39,559 nt of DNA from Mediterranea sp. (in: CFB group bacteria) (GCA_031261805.1 JAISIX010000117.1:1-39559), one strand, 5' to 3'. Positions 1 through 8,717 are shown, counted from the first letter of the stretch. Made by a program: numbers and translations. Notes: a model not told the origin generated them from the sequence alone.

Positions 1-270
1 TTTGTTGATAAAGAAACAGATATTTCCATTCGTTCCAGTGCACAAGGCGTTTTTGTGATCATGACCAATGGGTTCGGTGCAACTATTGGAACATTGGGCG
101 CACAAGCGGTGGTTGATGTATTCACACATACTGTAGAGGTAGATGGAAGTAGATATCTTATAGGTAATTGGGTATCTGTATGGCTCATCTTTGCAGCATA
201 CGCATTGGCTGTAGCTGTGTTGTTTGCTTTGATATTTAGGTACAAGCATAAGGAGGATGCCTCCATTTAG
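1..270 (+). CDS. MFS nucleoside permease-like protein, C-terminal fragment
   Basis: The reading frame is open from the first base, so this is the 3' end of a gene that starts outside the window. The visible 89 residues show a loop followed by two hydrophobic segments, a Gly/Ala-rich one (MTNGFGATIGTLGAQAVV, about residues 21-38) and a final membrane helix (VWLIFAAYALAVAVLFALIF), ending in a short basic/acidic cytoplasmic tail (RYKHKEDASI). This matches the last helices of NupG/XapB-type nucleoside:H+ symporters of the major facilitator superfamily. The family call rests on this short tail and on resemblance from memory. The stop lies 17 bp before the next gene, so the two may be cotranscribed. 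Confidence 0.65.
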   Translation, partial: FVDKETDISIRSSAQGVFVIMTNGFGATIGTLGAQAVVDVFTHTVEVDGSRYLIGNWVSVWLIFAAYALAVAVLFALIFRYKHKEDASI

Positions 271-286
271 GGAAAGGAGAAAGCCT

Positions 287-877
287 ATGGATAAGACTGT
301 TGAACTTCAAGTTATTAATATCACCAATAGCCAAGAACATGCAGGCGCTTTTGCTATGCTATTGGGTGATTTGGATGGCGGTCGGCAATTGCCTATTATT
401 ATAGGTACTGCTGAAGCGCAGGCCATAGGCTTGTATCTGAAGGGTATTGAAGCACCTCGGCCTTTGACGCACGATCTGTTCATAGCTACTCTCAATCTTT
501 TGAAAATAAGGTTAGTTCGCGTGCTGATTTATGAAGCGAGTGAAGGCATCTTCTATTCTTATATCTATCTGGAGCAAGGTACGCAATTTGTACGCATTGA
601 TGCACGAACCTCTGATGCTGTTGCGTTGGCAGTGCGTGCTAATTGTCCCATCCTGATCAATGAATCCGTATTGAATCGTGAATGTCTTCATTTTACAGAG
701 GACGAGAAAGATATTTCTAACGAAGAGAAGCAACCTATGGATGATGAGGAAGAGTTGAGTGACGAAGAGACCCTCAAAACACTGGAGGAGTTGCTAAAGC
801 AAGCTATTATAGATGAAAATTATGAGTTGGCAGCCAACATACGAGACCGCCTTAAAACATTGAAGAAAGAAGAGTAG
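287..877 (+). CDS. Bifunctional nuclease family protein (DUF151 + UVR motif)
   Basis: The 196-residue product has an N-terminal DUF151/bifunctional-nuclease domain (about residues 1-130, with the conserved stretches LPIIIGTAEAQAI and RTSDAVALAVRANCPI). After an acidic linker it ends in a UvrB/UvrC interaction motif (about 160-196, ENYELAANIRDRLKTLKKE). DUF151 proteins have been reported to have DNase and RNase activity; the UVR motif suggests contact with a repair or degradation complex. I chose the ATG at 287 because a purine-rich GGAAAGGA lies about 8 bp upstream and the protein then starts MDKTVELQV as is usual. An in-frame ATG at 257 would touch its AGGAGG directly and add ten atypical residues. 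It sits 4 bp before rsmE, so probably one transcript. Confidence 0.88.
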   Translation: MDKTVELQVINITNSQEHAGAFAMLLGDLDGGRQLPIIIGTAEAQAIGLYLKGIEAPRPLTHDLFIATLNLLKIRLVRVLIYEASEGIFYSYIYLEQGTQFVRIDARTSDAVALAVRANCPILINESVLNRECLHFTEDEKDISNEEKQPMDDEEELSDEETLKTLEELLKQAIIDENYELAANIRDRLKTLKKEE

Positions 878-881
878 ATAG

Positions 882-1580
882 ATGCACGTATTTTATACTC
901 CCGATATATTACATCGCAAAGAGTTACCAGATGATGAAGCACAACACTGCATACGTGTGTTGCGGCTGAACATTGGTGATGAGATCATCCTTACCGATGG
1001 TAAAGGTTCCTTCTATAAAGCTGACATAACGGTAGCTACTAACAAACGTTGTCAGGTAGTTATCAAAGAAACCCTGTTTCAAGAACCTCTATGGCCGTGC
1101 CATCTGCACATCGCTATGGCTCCTACTAAAAATATGGATCGTAACGAATGGTTTGCAGAGAAGGCTACCGAAATAGGATTTGATGAGCTGACCTTCCTTA
1201 ATTGCCGCTTCTCTGAACGCAAAGTGATGAAGACTGAACGTATTGAAAAGATTCTTGTGTCTGCTATTAAACAATCACTGAAAGCACGACTTCCCCGTCT
1301 GAACGGCATGACGGACTTCCATCACTTCATTACGCAGGAGCATCCCGGACAGAAGTTCATCGCCCACTGCTACCCCGGTGAGAAACCGCTGCTACGCGAT
1401 GTGTTGATACCCGGTGAGGATGCCCTCGTGCTGATAGGACCAGAAGGGGACTTCAGTGAAGAGGAGGTGCAACAGGCAATCAGTTGCGGCTTCCTTCCCA
1501 TCAGCCTCGGGCGGTCGAGACTCCGAACAGAAACAGCCGCATTGGTGGCCTGCCACACACTGAACCTGCTGAACCAATAA
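882..1580 (+). CDS. rsmE: 16S rRNA (uracil-1498-N3)-methyltransferase
   Basis: This 232-residue SPOUT-class enzyme uses S-adenosylmethionine to methylate N3 of U1498 in the decoding region of 16S rRNA. The N-terminal PUA-like RNA-binding part covers about residues 1-70 (HYxxRVLRL-type stretch HCIRVLRLNIGDEIILTDGKG). The C-terminal trefoil-knot domain carries the diagnostic motifs LIGPEGDFSEEE (about 186-197) and LGRSRLRTETAALVA (about 207-221), which form the cofactor pocket. Length is near the family norm. It starts 4 bp after the upstream nuclease stop and its stop is 39 bp before the DUF4836 gene. Base composition rises visibly in GC within the last third of the gene. Confidence 0.95.
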   Translation: MHVFYTPDILHRKELPDDEAQHCIRVLRLNIGDEIILTDGKGSFYKADITVATNKRCQVVIKETLFQEPLWPCHLHIAMAPTKNMDRNEWFAEKATEIGFDELTFLNCRFSERKVMKTERIEKILVSAIKQSLKARLPRLNGMTDFHHFITQEHPGQKFIAHCYPGEKPLLRDVLIPGEDALVLIGPEGDFSEEEVQQAISCGFLPISLGRSRLRTETAALVACHTLNLLNQ

Positions 1581-1619
1581 CCAGAACTTATGATTATTCA
1601 CCTTAATACTCAATCAGAA

Positions 1620-3143
1620 ATGGCAAAGAAAATGGTATCACGACTCTCAGCAATAGCAATGCTGATAGTCATTCTCGCTGCGTGTTCCAAGAAAGTGGAA
1701 TACACAAACGTACTCCCCGCAGATGCATCGGCGGTGGTCTCTATTGATACGAAAGTATTGGTCGACAAAGCCGGACTAAGCAGCGGCGAAAAGGCTACGG
1801 CCCAACAGAAGCTACTGGAGGCCGCCAAGGGTGGCATGAGCGCCGAAGCGTACCAGCAATTGGAGAAGGTAGTGAAAGACCCGGCCGAGTCGGGTATTGA
1901 CGTGGACGCTCCCCTCTATTGGTTCAGCTCACCCACCATCGCCTCGTCCATCGTGGCGAAGGTAGCAGACAAAGGGAAACTGAAAGCCTCACTCGACCTC
2001 ATGGCCAAAGAGGGCGCTTGCCAACCGGTGACCGAAACCGACGGCTACGCCTTTACCTCCACTGGCGAAAACCTGATTATCTTCAACCCCTACGCACTGA
2101 TGCTTGTGACGCCCTACAACGAAAGCAACAAGGAAGCAGCCATCGGCCTATTGAAGCAAGAGGCTTCCAAGAGCTTCACTCAGAAAAAGGCTTTCGACAA
2201 GATGAAAGGGCACGAAGGTGACATCCACTTCTTTGTCTCTTTAGCCATCTTCCCCGAACAGTATGCCCAACAGTTCGAAATGGCCCTCCCCGCCGGCATA
2301 CAATCCAAAGACATGAGCGCCGTCGGAGGTTTGAACTTCGACAAAGGAAAGATTGTCCTCACTGCCGAAAACTATACGGAAAACGACAGTGTAAAGGCCA
2401 TATACGACAAACAGAAGAAGCTATATAAGAAGCTGAACAACAAGTTCGTGAAAAACTATCCCGCCAACAGCCTCATGTACATGGCCTACAACCTGAATGG
2501 CGAAGGTCTCTACCAGATGCTCACCCGGATGCCCCAGTTCAAGTCGATACAGGCCGACTCCGAAGAGGCGACCGTGCTGAAGCAGTTCCTTTCTTCTATC
2601 GACGGCGAACTGACCTTCGGGCTAACGAACATATCCGGATTCATGCCCACCATCGTAGCCTATGCCGAAGTTAACGACGGCAGTGCGCTAAAGACCCTCT
2701 ACGAGCAGAAAGACAAAGTGGGCATGAGAGGTCTCATACAGCAGAACGACAACCAATACCTGTATAGGGACGGGATGTTGAACCTCTACCTCGGTGTGAA
2801 AGACAACGTTCTGTATGTCACCAACGACGAGAACGTAAACAAGGCTCCCGAGCAAACCGTCACCCCCTCCGTAGAAGAAGCCCCATACGCTCCCGAGATG
2901 AAAGGGAGGACAGGTTTCGTAGGCCTCAACGTAAAGGCGATTTTCGACCTGCCCATGGTAAAGATGGCTATGGCAAATGGTGGCAGCGAAGCCAAGATGT
3001 ATGCCGACCTCGCTTCCAAAGTCTCCTTCTTGTCTGTCAGCTCGGACAGCGAAAAGTCAGAGATAGAGCTTAGCCTGACAGACAAGGACACTAACGCCCT
3101 CAAGCAAATCGTCGACTTCGCCAAGCAGTTCACGGGCATGTAA
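1620..3143 (+). CDS. DUF4836-family surface lipoprotein
   Basis: The 507-residue product begins with a lipoprotein signal peptide (MAKKMVSRLSAIAMLIVILA, then AC; lipidated Cys at residue 22) and reads like the Bacteroidales family DUF4836. The family is recognised by the near-N-terminal YTNVLPADASAVVSID and by repeated alpha/beta segments without enzymatic motifs. Function is not known. I prefer the ATG at 1620 because it places the lipobox normally and looks like other family starts; an ATG at 1590 in frame would add ten residues (MIIHLNTQSE). It is followed 26 bp later by an ABC ATPase gene, then a permease and a macroglobulin/plug protein. This suggests an envelope-associated role with those partners, which is inference from gene order only. 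Confidence 0.85.
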   Translation: MAKKMVSRLSAIAMLIVILAACSKKVEYTNVLPADASAVVSIDTKVLVDKAGLSSGEKATAQQKLLEAAKGGMSAEAYQQLEKVVKDPAESGIDVDAPLYWFSSPTIASSIVAKVADKGKLKASLDLMAKEGACQPVTETDGYAFTSTGENLIIFNPYALMLVTPYNESNKEAAIGLLKQEASKSFTQKKAFDKMKGHEGDIHFFVSLAIFPEQYAQQFEMALPAGIQSKDMSAVGGLNFDKGKIVLTAENYTENDSVKAIYDKQKKLYKKLNNKFVKNYPANSLMYMAYNLNGEGLYQMLTRMPQFKSIQADSEEATVLKQFLSSIDGELTFGLTNISGFMPTIVAYAEVNDGSALKTLYEQKDKVGMRGLIQQNDNQYLYRDGMLNLYLGVKDNVLYVTNDENVNKAPEQTVTPSVEEAPYAPEMKGRTGFVGLNVKAIFDLPMVKMAMANGGSEAKMYADLASKVSFLSVSSDSEKSEIELSLTDKDTNALKQIVDFAKQFTGM

Positions 3144-3169
3144 GGAGCACTAAAGCAGGAGAGAACAGC

Positions 3170-3814
3170 ATGAATCAAATCCACTTGCAACAGACACTTC
3201 CACAAGTGTTTGCCGATCGGGACACGGTGACCTCCGACGTCTGGCACCAAGACCTCACCCTCCAAAAGGGAGAGCTGTACCTGATAGAAGCCGCCTCGGG
3301 CACCGGCAAGTCGTCGTTGTGCAGCTACATCTATGGCTACCGCAACGACTACCAAGGGATTATCAACTTCGACGAGACCAACATCCGCCGCTACCCCATC
3401 CACCAATGGGTGGAGACGCGCAAGCACTCGCTGAGCATGCTGTTTCAGGACCTCCGCCTCTTCCCCGAGCTGACAGCTTTGGAAAACATACGCTTGAAGA
3501 ACCACCTCACCAGCCACAAGAAGAAGAAAGAAATCCTCTCACTCTTCGACCAGCTGGGCATTGCCGACAAAGTGAACGCCAAGGTCGGACAACTATCGTA
3601 CGGACAGCAGCAGCGAGTGGCATTTATCCGCTCGCTCTGCCAACCGTTCGATTTCCTCTTCCTCGACGAACCCATCAGCCACCTCGACGAGGAGAACAGC
3701 CGCATCATGGGCGACATCCTCTTGACCGAAGCGGGCAAACAGGGAGCCGGGGTAGTGGTCACTTCCATCGGCAAGCATATCACGCTCCCCTATCACCATA
3801 TCTTATCCCTGTAA
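3170..3814 (+). CDS. ABC transporter ATP-binding protein (LolD/MacB-like, atypical motifs)
   Basis: This 214-residue single nucleotide-binding domain shows Walker A (AASGTGKSS, residues 41-49, first Gly replaced by Ala), a Q-loop (Gln93 in LFQDLRLF), an ABC signature LSYGQQQRV (142-150, second Gly replaced by Tyr) and Walker B FLFLDEP (162-168) with catalytic Glu167. The position after Walker B where ABC ATPases normally have the H-loop histidine reads VVVTSIGKH, with Ser199 where VTH is expected. Small size and the neighbouring FtsX-type permease point to the LolCDE/MacB class, which uses ATP hydrolysis to move periplasmic domains rather than transport through the membrane. The permease gene begins 24 bp downstream. 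Substrate is unknown. Confidence 0.88.
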   Translation: MNQIHLQQTLPQVFADRDTVTSDVWHQDLTLQKGELYLIEAASGTGKSSLCSYIYGYRNDYQGIINFDETNIRRYPIHQWVETRKHSLSMLFQDLRLFPELTALENIRLKNHLTSHKKKKEILSLFDQLGIADKVNAKVGQLSYGQQQRVAFIRSLCQPFDFLFLDEPISHLDEENSRIMGDILLTEAGKQGAGVVVTSIGKHITLPYHHILSL

Positions 3815-3838
3815 CCTCTCTTGAAAAAAGTAGCAATG

Positions 3839-5044
3839 ATGAATACGCTTGTTTGGAAGCTCCTCCGTCGGCACATCAGCATCGGCCAGCTGGCCGGTTT
3901 CTTCCTGGCCAACCTCTTCGGCATGATGATTGTGCTGCTAAGCGCCCAGTTCTATAAAGACGTGCTACCCCTCTTCACCGAGGGCGACAGCTTTATGAAA
4001 GAAGACTACATCATCGCCACCAAGAAGGTGAGCACGCTGGGTTCCTTGGCCGGAGGGAGCAACACCTTCTCGCCCGAAGAGATAACCGAGCTGAAGCAGC
4101 AACCGTTCACCAAGGCCGTAGGGGCTTTCACCCCGTCGAAGTTCAAGGTGTCGGCCGGACTGGGCATGAGGCAGGCGGGCATCCGCCTCTCTACCGACAT
4201 GTTCTTCGAGTCGGTACCCGATGCCTTTGTCGACATCAAGCTCGACCGCTGGCACTTCGACCCCACGAGTCCTACCATCCCCATCATCATCCCGCGCAAC
4301 TACCTCAACCTCTACAACTTTGGGTTTGCCCAGAGCCGGGGGTTACCCAAGCTTTCCGAAGGACTGATGGGCCTTATCCAGATGGACATCGTGCTCCAAG
4401 GCAACGGACAGATAGAACAATACAAGGGCAGCATCGTAGGGTTCTCCAACCGACTGAACACCATCCTCGTGCCACAGTCGTTCATGGAGTGGGCCAACCA
4501 TAACTTCGCCCCCGATGCCGACCCGCAACCCGCCCGGCTCATTGTCGAAGTGAGCAACCCCGCCGATGCCGCCATCGCCACCTACTTCGCCCAGAAAGGG
4601 TACGAGACGGAAGGCGGCAAGTTGGATGCCGGCAAGACCACCTACTTCCTCCGCCTCATCGTAGGCATCGTACTGGCGGTGGGTCTCTTCATCAGCCTGC
4701 TCTCCTTCTACATCCTCATGCTCAGCATCTTCCTGTTGTTGCAGAAGAACACCACAAAGCTCGAGAACCTGCTGCTTATAGGCTACAGCCCCGGTAAGGT
4801 GGCACTCCCCTACCAGCTGCTCACCATCGGGCTGAACGTGGCGGTGCTCTTCCTCTCCATCGGCCTGGTAGCTTGGCTGCGTGGCTACTACCTTGATGCC
4901 ATACGCCCCCTCTTCCCGCAACTCACCACCGGCACCCTCTGGGTAGCCATCAGCTTAGGTGTGCTGCTTTTCATCGTTGTTTCGCTCATCAACCTCTTGG
5001 CCATCCGACGCAAAGTACTATCTATCTGGCGACATCAAACTTAA
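3839..5044 (+). CDS. FtsX-like ABC transporter permease
   Basis: The 401-residue protein has the MacB/FtsX layout. One N-terminal membrane helix (about residues 12-35, IGQLAGFFLANLFGMMIVLL) is followed by a roughly 240-residue extracytoplasmic domain and then three C-terminal helices (about 275-305, 320-345, 365-392). I place the start at the second of two adjacent ATGs (MNTLVWKLL); a TTG at 3821 in frame would add six residues but has no clear support. With the ATPase just upstream it should form a homodimeric mechanotransmission-type ABC complex in the inner membrane. I see no motif that identifies the substrate; lipoprotein handling or envelope signalling are both possible. The macroglobulin/plug gene begins 37 bp after the stop. 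Confidence 0.82.
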   Translation: MNTLVWKLLRRHISIGQLAGFFLANLFGMMIVLLSAQFYKDVLPLFTEGDSFMKEDYIIATKKVSTLGSLAGGSNTFSPEEITELKQQPFTKAVGAFTPSKFKVSAGLGMRQAGIRLSTDMFFESVPDAFVDIKLDRWHFDPTSPTIPIIIPRNYLNLYNFGFAQSRGLPKLSEGLMGLIQMDIVLQGNGQIEQYKGSIVGFSNRLNTILVPQSFMEWANHNFAPDADPQPARLIVEVSNPADAAIATYFAQKGYETEGGKLDAGKTTYFLRLIVGIVLAVGLFISLLSFYILMLSIFLLLQKNTTKLENLLLIGYSPGKVALPYQLLTIGLNVAVLFLSIGLVAWLRGYYLDAIRPLFPQLTTGTLWVAISLGVLLFIVVSLINLLAIRRKVLSIWRHQT

Positions 5045-5081
5045 TCTATCACATACAACACCCTTAAAAACAGACAGATTC

Positions 5082-7739
5082 ATGAAGACAAACACCATTC
5101 TTACACAACCCGGCTTCCCCTTAGCGTTCCTGCTGGGAAGTTGGCTGTTATGCACGCCGTTGTTATCAGCACAGACGCTGACCGACACGATTGTAGCGAA
5201 CTTCAGCCTCTTGCAGCGTATGCCGCAGGAGAAGCTGTACCTCCATCTCGACAAGCCCTTCTACGGGGCCGGCGATAAGCTTTGGTTCAAAGGCTACTTG
5301 CTCAATGCCGGCAGCCACCAAGAGGATACGAAAAGTAACTTTATCATCACCGAGCTGGTCAACCGCTCCGACTCCGTAGTGCTGCGCAAGAAGGTGCGTC
5401 GCGATTCGCTGGGCATCTTCAGCAATGCCTTCGAGCTACCCGCCACGATTCCTGCCGGCGACTACTACCTGCGTGGCTACAGCGAATGGATGCGGAACGT
5501 GGGTCCCGACTTCTTTTATACCCGCGACCTCTCGATAGGCAACGCCATCGACAACACCATCCTCTCCCGCATTGAGTACGAAGAGGTGGACAGCACCCAC
5601 TACACCACCCGCGTCAAGTTCTTCGACAACACGCAGAAGCCTTTCGCAGGCACCAACATCCGCTACCGCCTGTACAAGGATGGCAAGTTCCGCACCAAGG
5701 GCAAGCGCACCACCGATGCCGACGGCACCATCAGCCTGCCGCTTGCCGACGTGCTCGCCCCCGGGCACCGCTCGCTCATCGTAGAGTTCGACGACCCGCA
5801 GTACATCTACAAGAAGACCTTCTACCTGCCCTCCTTCAGCAAGGAGTTCAACGTCAGCTTCTTCCCCGAAGGAGGTGCCTTGTTGTCCATCCCCCACCAA
5901 ACCGTAGCCTTCAAGGCCACCAAGGCCGACGGCTCCTCGTTGCCCATCACCGCCAGCCTGCTCAACGCCGCAGGCGACACACTCACCTACCTCCGCTCCG
6001 AACACGACGGCATGGGTGTGTTCACCCTCATGAACGCCACCGCGGGCGAGACCTACTCCGTGGCTGCACGCACGGCCGATGGCATCATCCGCCGCTTCAA
6101 CCTGCCCCGTGTGGAGCCGAGAGGCCTCTCCATCAGCATGACCAGCCATCGCCAAGAAATCCGATACGAGATACAGAAGACCGACTCTACCCAATGGCCG
6201 GAACCACTCTACCTGCTGGCTCACACCCGTGGAAAACTTACCCTACTGCAGCCCATCGCCCCCTCCACCCCAATCGGAAGGGTGGACGAGAAGATTTTCA
6301 GTCCTGGCATCACCCATTTCATGCTCATCGACGGGCGTGGAGAGGTGCTGAGCGAACGTTTGGTATTTGTGCCCGACAGGAAGCCCCTACGGTGGCAGGT
6401 CGCCACCGACAAGCCGCACTACGCCCCCCACGAGAAGGTAGAGCTACGGCTCACAGCCACCGATGCCGACGGACAGCCGGTAGAGGGCGACTTCTCCATC
6501 AGCGTCACCGACCGACGAACGGTACAGCCCGACTCACTTGCCGACAACAGCCTCTCCAACCTCCTCCTCACCTCCGACCTGAAAGGACACATAGAGAACC
6601 CCGGCTACTACTTCCTCAACCAGTCGCCCCGAACGCTCCGTTGCATCGACTACCTCATGCTCACGCACGGCTGGCGCAGGCATCACATCAGCAACGTAGC
6701 GAAGCCATTTCCCCTCACCTTCACCTATTATATGGAACAGGGGCAGACTATCAGCGGACGCATCAAGGGACTCTTTGGCGGCAACGTAAAGCAAGGCCCC
6801 ATCACCATCCTCGCCCCCAAGCAGCAAATCATAGAGACCACTACCACCAACGAGAAGGGTGAGTTCCTCCTGGCCACCCTCTTCCCCGACAGTACCACAT
6901 TCCTCATACAGGCCCGTACCAAGAAAGGGTTTGCCGGAGTGGACATCGAGATGGACCACACACCACTGCCATTGGCCATCCACAACGGCCCCTTCAAGCC
7001 ACAGCTCTTCCCCGTGATGAACGACTACCTGGCCAATGCCCGCGACCAATACTACATGGAAGGTGGCATGCGCGTGTACAACCTCAAGGAGGTGGTGGTC
7101 ACCGCCAAGCGCGAACGTCCCAGCCAGAAGAGTATGTACACCAGAGGCATCAACACCTACACCGTGGAGGAGGAAGACCTCGGCAAGTTTGGTGCACACA
7201 CGGCGTTCGACGCTGCCAGCCGCCTACCCGGGGTCACCGTGCAGAACGGCAACGAGATACACATCCGCAACGCATCCGAACCGGCGCTCATCGTAGTGAA
7301 CGACGTTACCTACGATGGCGACAACAATATGTTGCAGGACATACAGGTCTCCGAGATGTCGAGCATCAGCGTCCTACGTGGTGCCGACGCCGCCATTCTC
7401 GGCCCCCGCGGCGCTGCCGGAGCCATCGTCATCACGCTCAAGGATGGACGGAACATCCCCGTCAAGCCTGCCAGCGGCATCACCATCTACCGCCCGCTGG
7501 GCTACTGCCAGCCGGTGGAATTCTATAGCCCCGCCTACCCAACCCCTGAGACCCTCAACAGCCAACGTGCCGACAGGCGTAGCACCATCTACTGGAACCC
7601 CGCCGTCAAGCTCGATGCAGAGGGAAAGGCTACGCTCACCTACTACACCCCCGACAACGCCGCACCCGAAGAGGTCATCATCGAAGGGGTAACCCAAAAC
7701 GGCAAGGTATGTCGCTTGGTACAAACCATCAACCCATAA
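5082..7739 (+). CDS. Secreted macroglobulin-like (MG2) protein with barrel-less TonB plug domain
   Basis: The 885-residue product has a signal peptide (cleavage probably after LLSA, about residue 29). Two macroglobulin-like segments begin KLYLHLDKPFYGAGDKLWFKG (about 47-67) and ATDKPHYAPHEKVELRLTAT (about 435-455). A carboxypeptidase-regulatory-like beta segment lies near 560-620 (ISGRIKGLFGG...NEKGEFLLATLF). A TonB-receptor plug-like domain lies near 667-790 (NLKEVVVTAKRER ... SVLRGADAAILGPRGAAGAIVITLKDG). Only about 95 residues follow the plug, so the usual 22-strand barrel is absent. The start at 5082 gives a proper signal peptide; an upstream in-frame ATG inside the permease gene would bury it. 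It is likely periplasmic or outer-membrane associated. Linkage to the ABC pair upstream suggests they work together, but the role is unknown. Confidence 0.85.
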   Translation: MKTNTILTQPGFPLAFLLGSWLLCTPLLSAQTLTDTIVANFSLLQRMPQEKLYLHLDKPFYGAGDKLWFKGYLLNAGSHQEDTKSNFIITELVNRSDSVVLRKKVRRDSLGIFSNAFELPATIPAGDYYLRGYSEWMRNVGPDFFYTRDLSIGNAIDNTILSRIEYEEVDSTHYTTRVKFFDNTQKPFAGTNIRYRLYKDGKFRTKGKRTTDADGTISLPLADVLAPGHRSLIVEFDDPQYIYKKTFYLPSFSKEFNVSFFPEGGALLSIPHQTVAFKATKADGSSLPITASLLNAAGDTLTYLRSEHDGMGVFTLMNATAGETYSVAARTADGIIRRFNLPRVEPRGLSISMTSHRQEIRYEIQKTDSTQWPEPLYLLAHTRGKLTLLQPIAPSTPIGRVDEKIFSPGITHFMLIDGRGEVLSERLVFVPDRKPLRWQVATDKPHYAPHEKVELRLTATDADGQPVEGDFSISVTDRRTVQPDSLADNSLSNLLLTSDLKGHIENPGYYFLNQSPRTLRCIDYLMLTHGWRRHHISNVAKPFPLTFTYYMEQGQTISGRIKGLFGGNVKQGPITILAPKQQIIETTTTNEKGEFLLATLFPDSTTFLIQARTKKGFAGVDIEMDHTPLPLAIHNGPFKPQLFPVMNDYLANARDQYYMEGGMRVYNLKEVVVTAKRERPSQKSMYTRGINTYTVEEEDLGKFGAHTAFDAASRLPGVTVQNGNEIHIRNASEPALIVVNDVTYDGDNNMLQDIQVSEMSSISVLRGADAAILGPRGAAGAIVITLKDGRNIPVKPASGITIYRPLGYCQPVEFYSPAYPTPETLNSQRADRRSTIYWNPAVKLDAEGKATLTYYTPDNAAPEEVIIEGVTQNGKVCRLVQTINP

Positions 7740-7758
7740 ACAACAATCCCCAACCCTT

Positions 7759-8685
7759 ATGAAGCAACCCTACGACTTAGTCACCATACTCGGCCCTACC
7801 GCCTCGGGCAAGACCCCGCTGGCCGCCGCCTTGGCCCATCGACTACATACCGAGATTATCAGCGCCGACTCCCGGCAGATTTACCGGGGGATGGACCTCG
7901 GCACCGGCAAAGATCTGGCCGACTATACGGTAGACGGCGATGCCATCCCCTACCACCTGATAGACATCGCCGACCCCGGCTACCGGTACAACGTCTTCGA
8001 GTACCAGCGCGACTTCCTCACCGCCTACCAGTCCATCCGTCACAAGGGATGCCTCCCCATCCTCTGCGGTGGCACAGGCCTCTACATTGAGGCGGTCCTA
8101 AAAGGCTACCGGCTGATGCCCGTCCCCGAGAACCCCGAGCTACGCCAACGCCTTGCCAACCACTCCCTCGAAGAACTCACCCTAATGCTAAGCAGCTACA
8201 AGACCCTCCACAACACCACCGACGTAGATACCGTGAAGCGAGCCATCCGTGCCATCGAGATTGAGGAGTACTACGCCGCCCACCCGGTAGAGGGGCGCGA
8301 CTTCCCCCAGCTCAACAGCCTCATCATCGGTGTGGACATCGACCGGGAGCTGCGGCGGGAGAAAATCACCCGCCGCCTGCACCAACGCCTCGACGAGGGC
8401 ATGGTAGACGAAGTCCGCCGCCTCATAGCGAGCGGCATCGCCCCCGACGACCTCCTCTACTACGGTCTTGAGTACAAGTACCTCACCCTCTACGTCCTCG
8501 GCCGCCTCAGCTACGAGGAGATGTTCACCGGCCTCGAAACCGCCATCCACCAGTTCGCCAAACGCCAGATGACTTGGTTCCGCGGAATGGAGCGCCGCGG
8601 CTTCACCATCCACTGGGTAGATGCCACCTTGCCGATGGAAGAGAAAGTGGCGTTCATCGAGAGCCTTCTTGCAGAACGCCAATGA
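7759..8685 (+). CDS. miaA: tRNA dimethylallyltransferase
   Basis: The 308-residue enzyme transfers a dimethylallyl group to N6 of A37 in tRNAs that read UNN codons, the first step to ms2i6A. The P-loop GPTASGKT is at residues 12-19, followed by the family motif SADSRQIYRGMDLGTGK (35-51) with the catalytic Asp, and the CGGTGLYIEAVLKG motif (about 98-111). The C-terminal region keeps the tRNA-binding KRQMTWFRG stretch (about 271-279). Length is typical. It follows the macroglobulin/plug gene by 19 bp and is probably the last gene of the + strand run. Downstream is a tandem repeat and then a large hairpin rather than an immediate U-tract terminator. Confidence 0.95.
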   Translation: MKQPYDLVTILGPTASGKTPLAAALAHRLHTEIISADSRQIYRGMDLGTGKDLADYTVDGDAIPYHLIDIADPGYRYNVFEYQRDFLTAYQSIRHKGCLPILCGGTGLYIEAVLKGYRLMPVPENPELRQRLANHSLEELTLMLSSYKTLHNTTDVDTVKRAIRAIEIEEYYAAHPVEGRDFPQLNSLIIGVDIDRELRREKITRRLHQRLDEGMVDEVRRLIASGIAPDDLLYYGLEYKYLTLYVLGRLSYEEMFTGLETAIHQFAKRQMTWFRGMERRGFTIHWVDATLPMEEKVAFIESLLAERQ

Positions 8686-8717
8686 ATCTCTGTGGGACGT
8701 ATCCACGCGGCTACCAA

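Noticed and set aside
257..286. Upstream ATG for the DUF151 nuclease gene
   Set aside because: The AGGAGG touches the ATG directly and the added residues (MPPFRERRKP) are atypical; the ATG at 287 has better spacing.
3821..3838. TTG or first ATG as start of the FtsX-like permease
   Set aside because: Possible, but MNTLVWKLL at 3839 gives the normal start just before the first membrane helix; the difference is only one to six residues.
4959..5081. Upstream ATG for the macroglobulin/plug gene
   Set aside because: It lies within the permease gene and would put 41 residues in front of a good signal peptide.
5436..6224. Minus-strand open frame opposite the macroglobulin/plug gene
   Set aside because: No motif or start signal; the + strand protein is continuous through this region.
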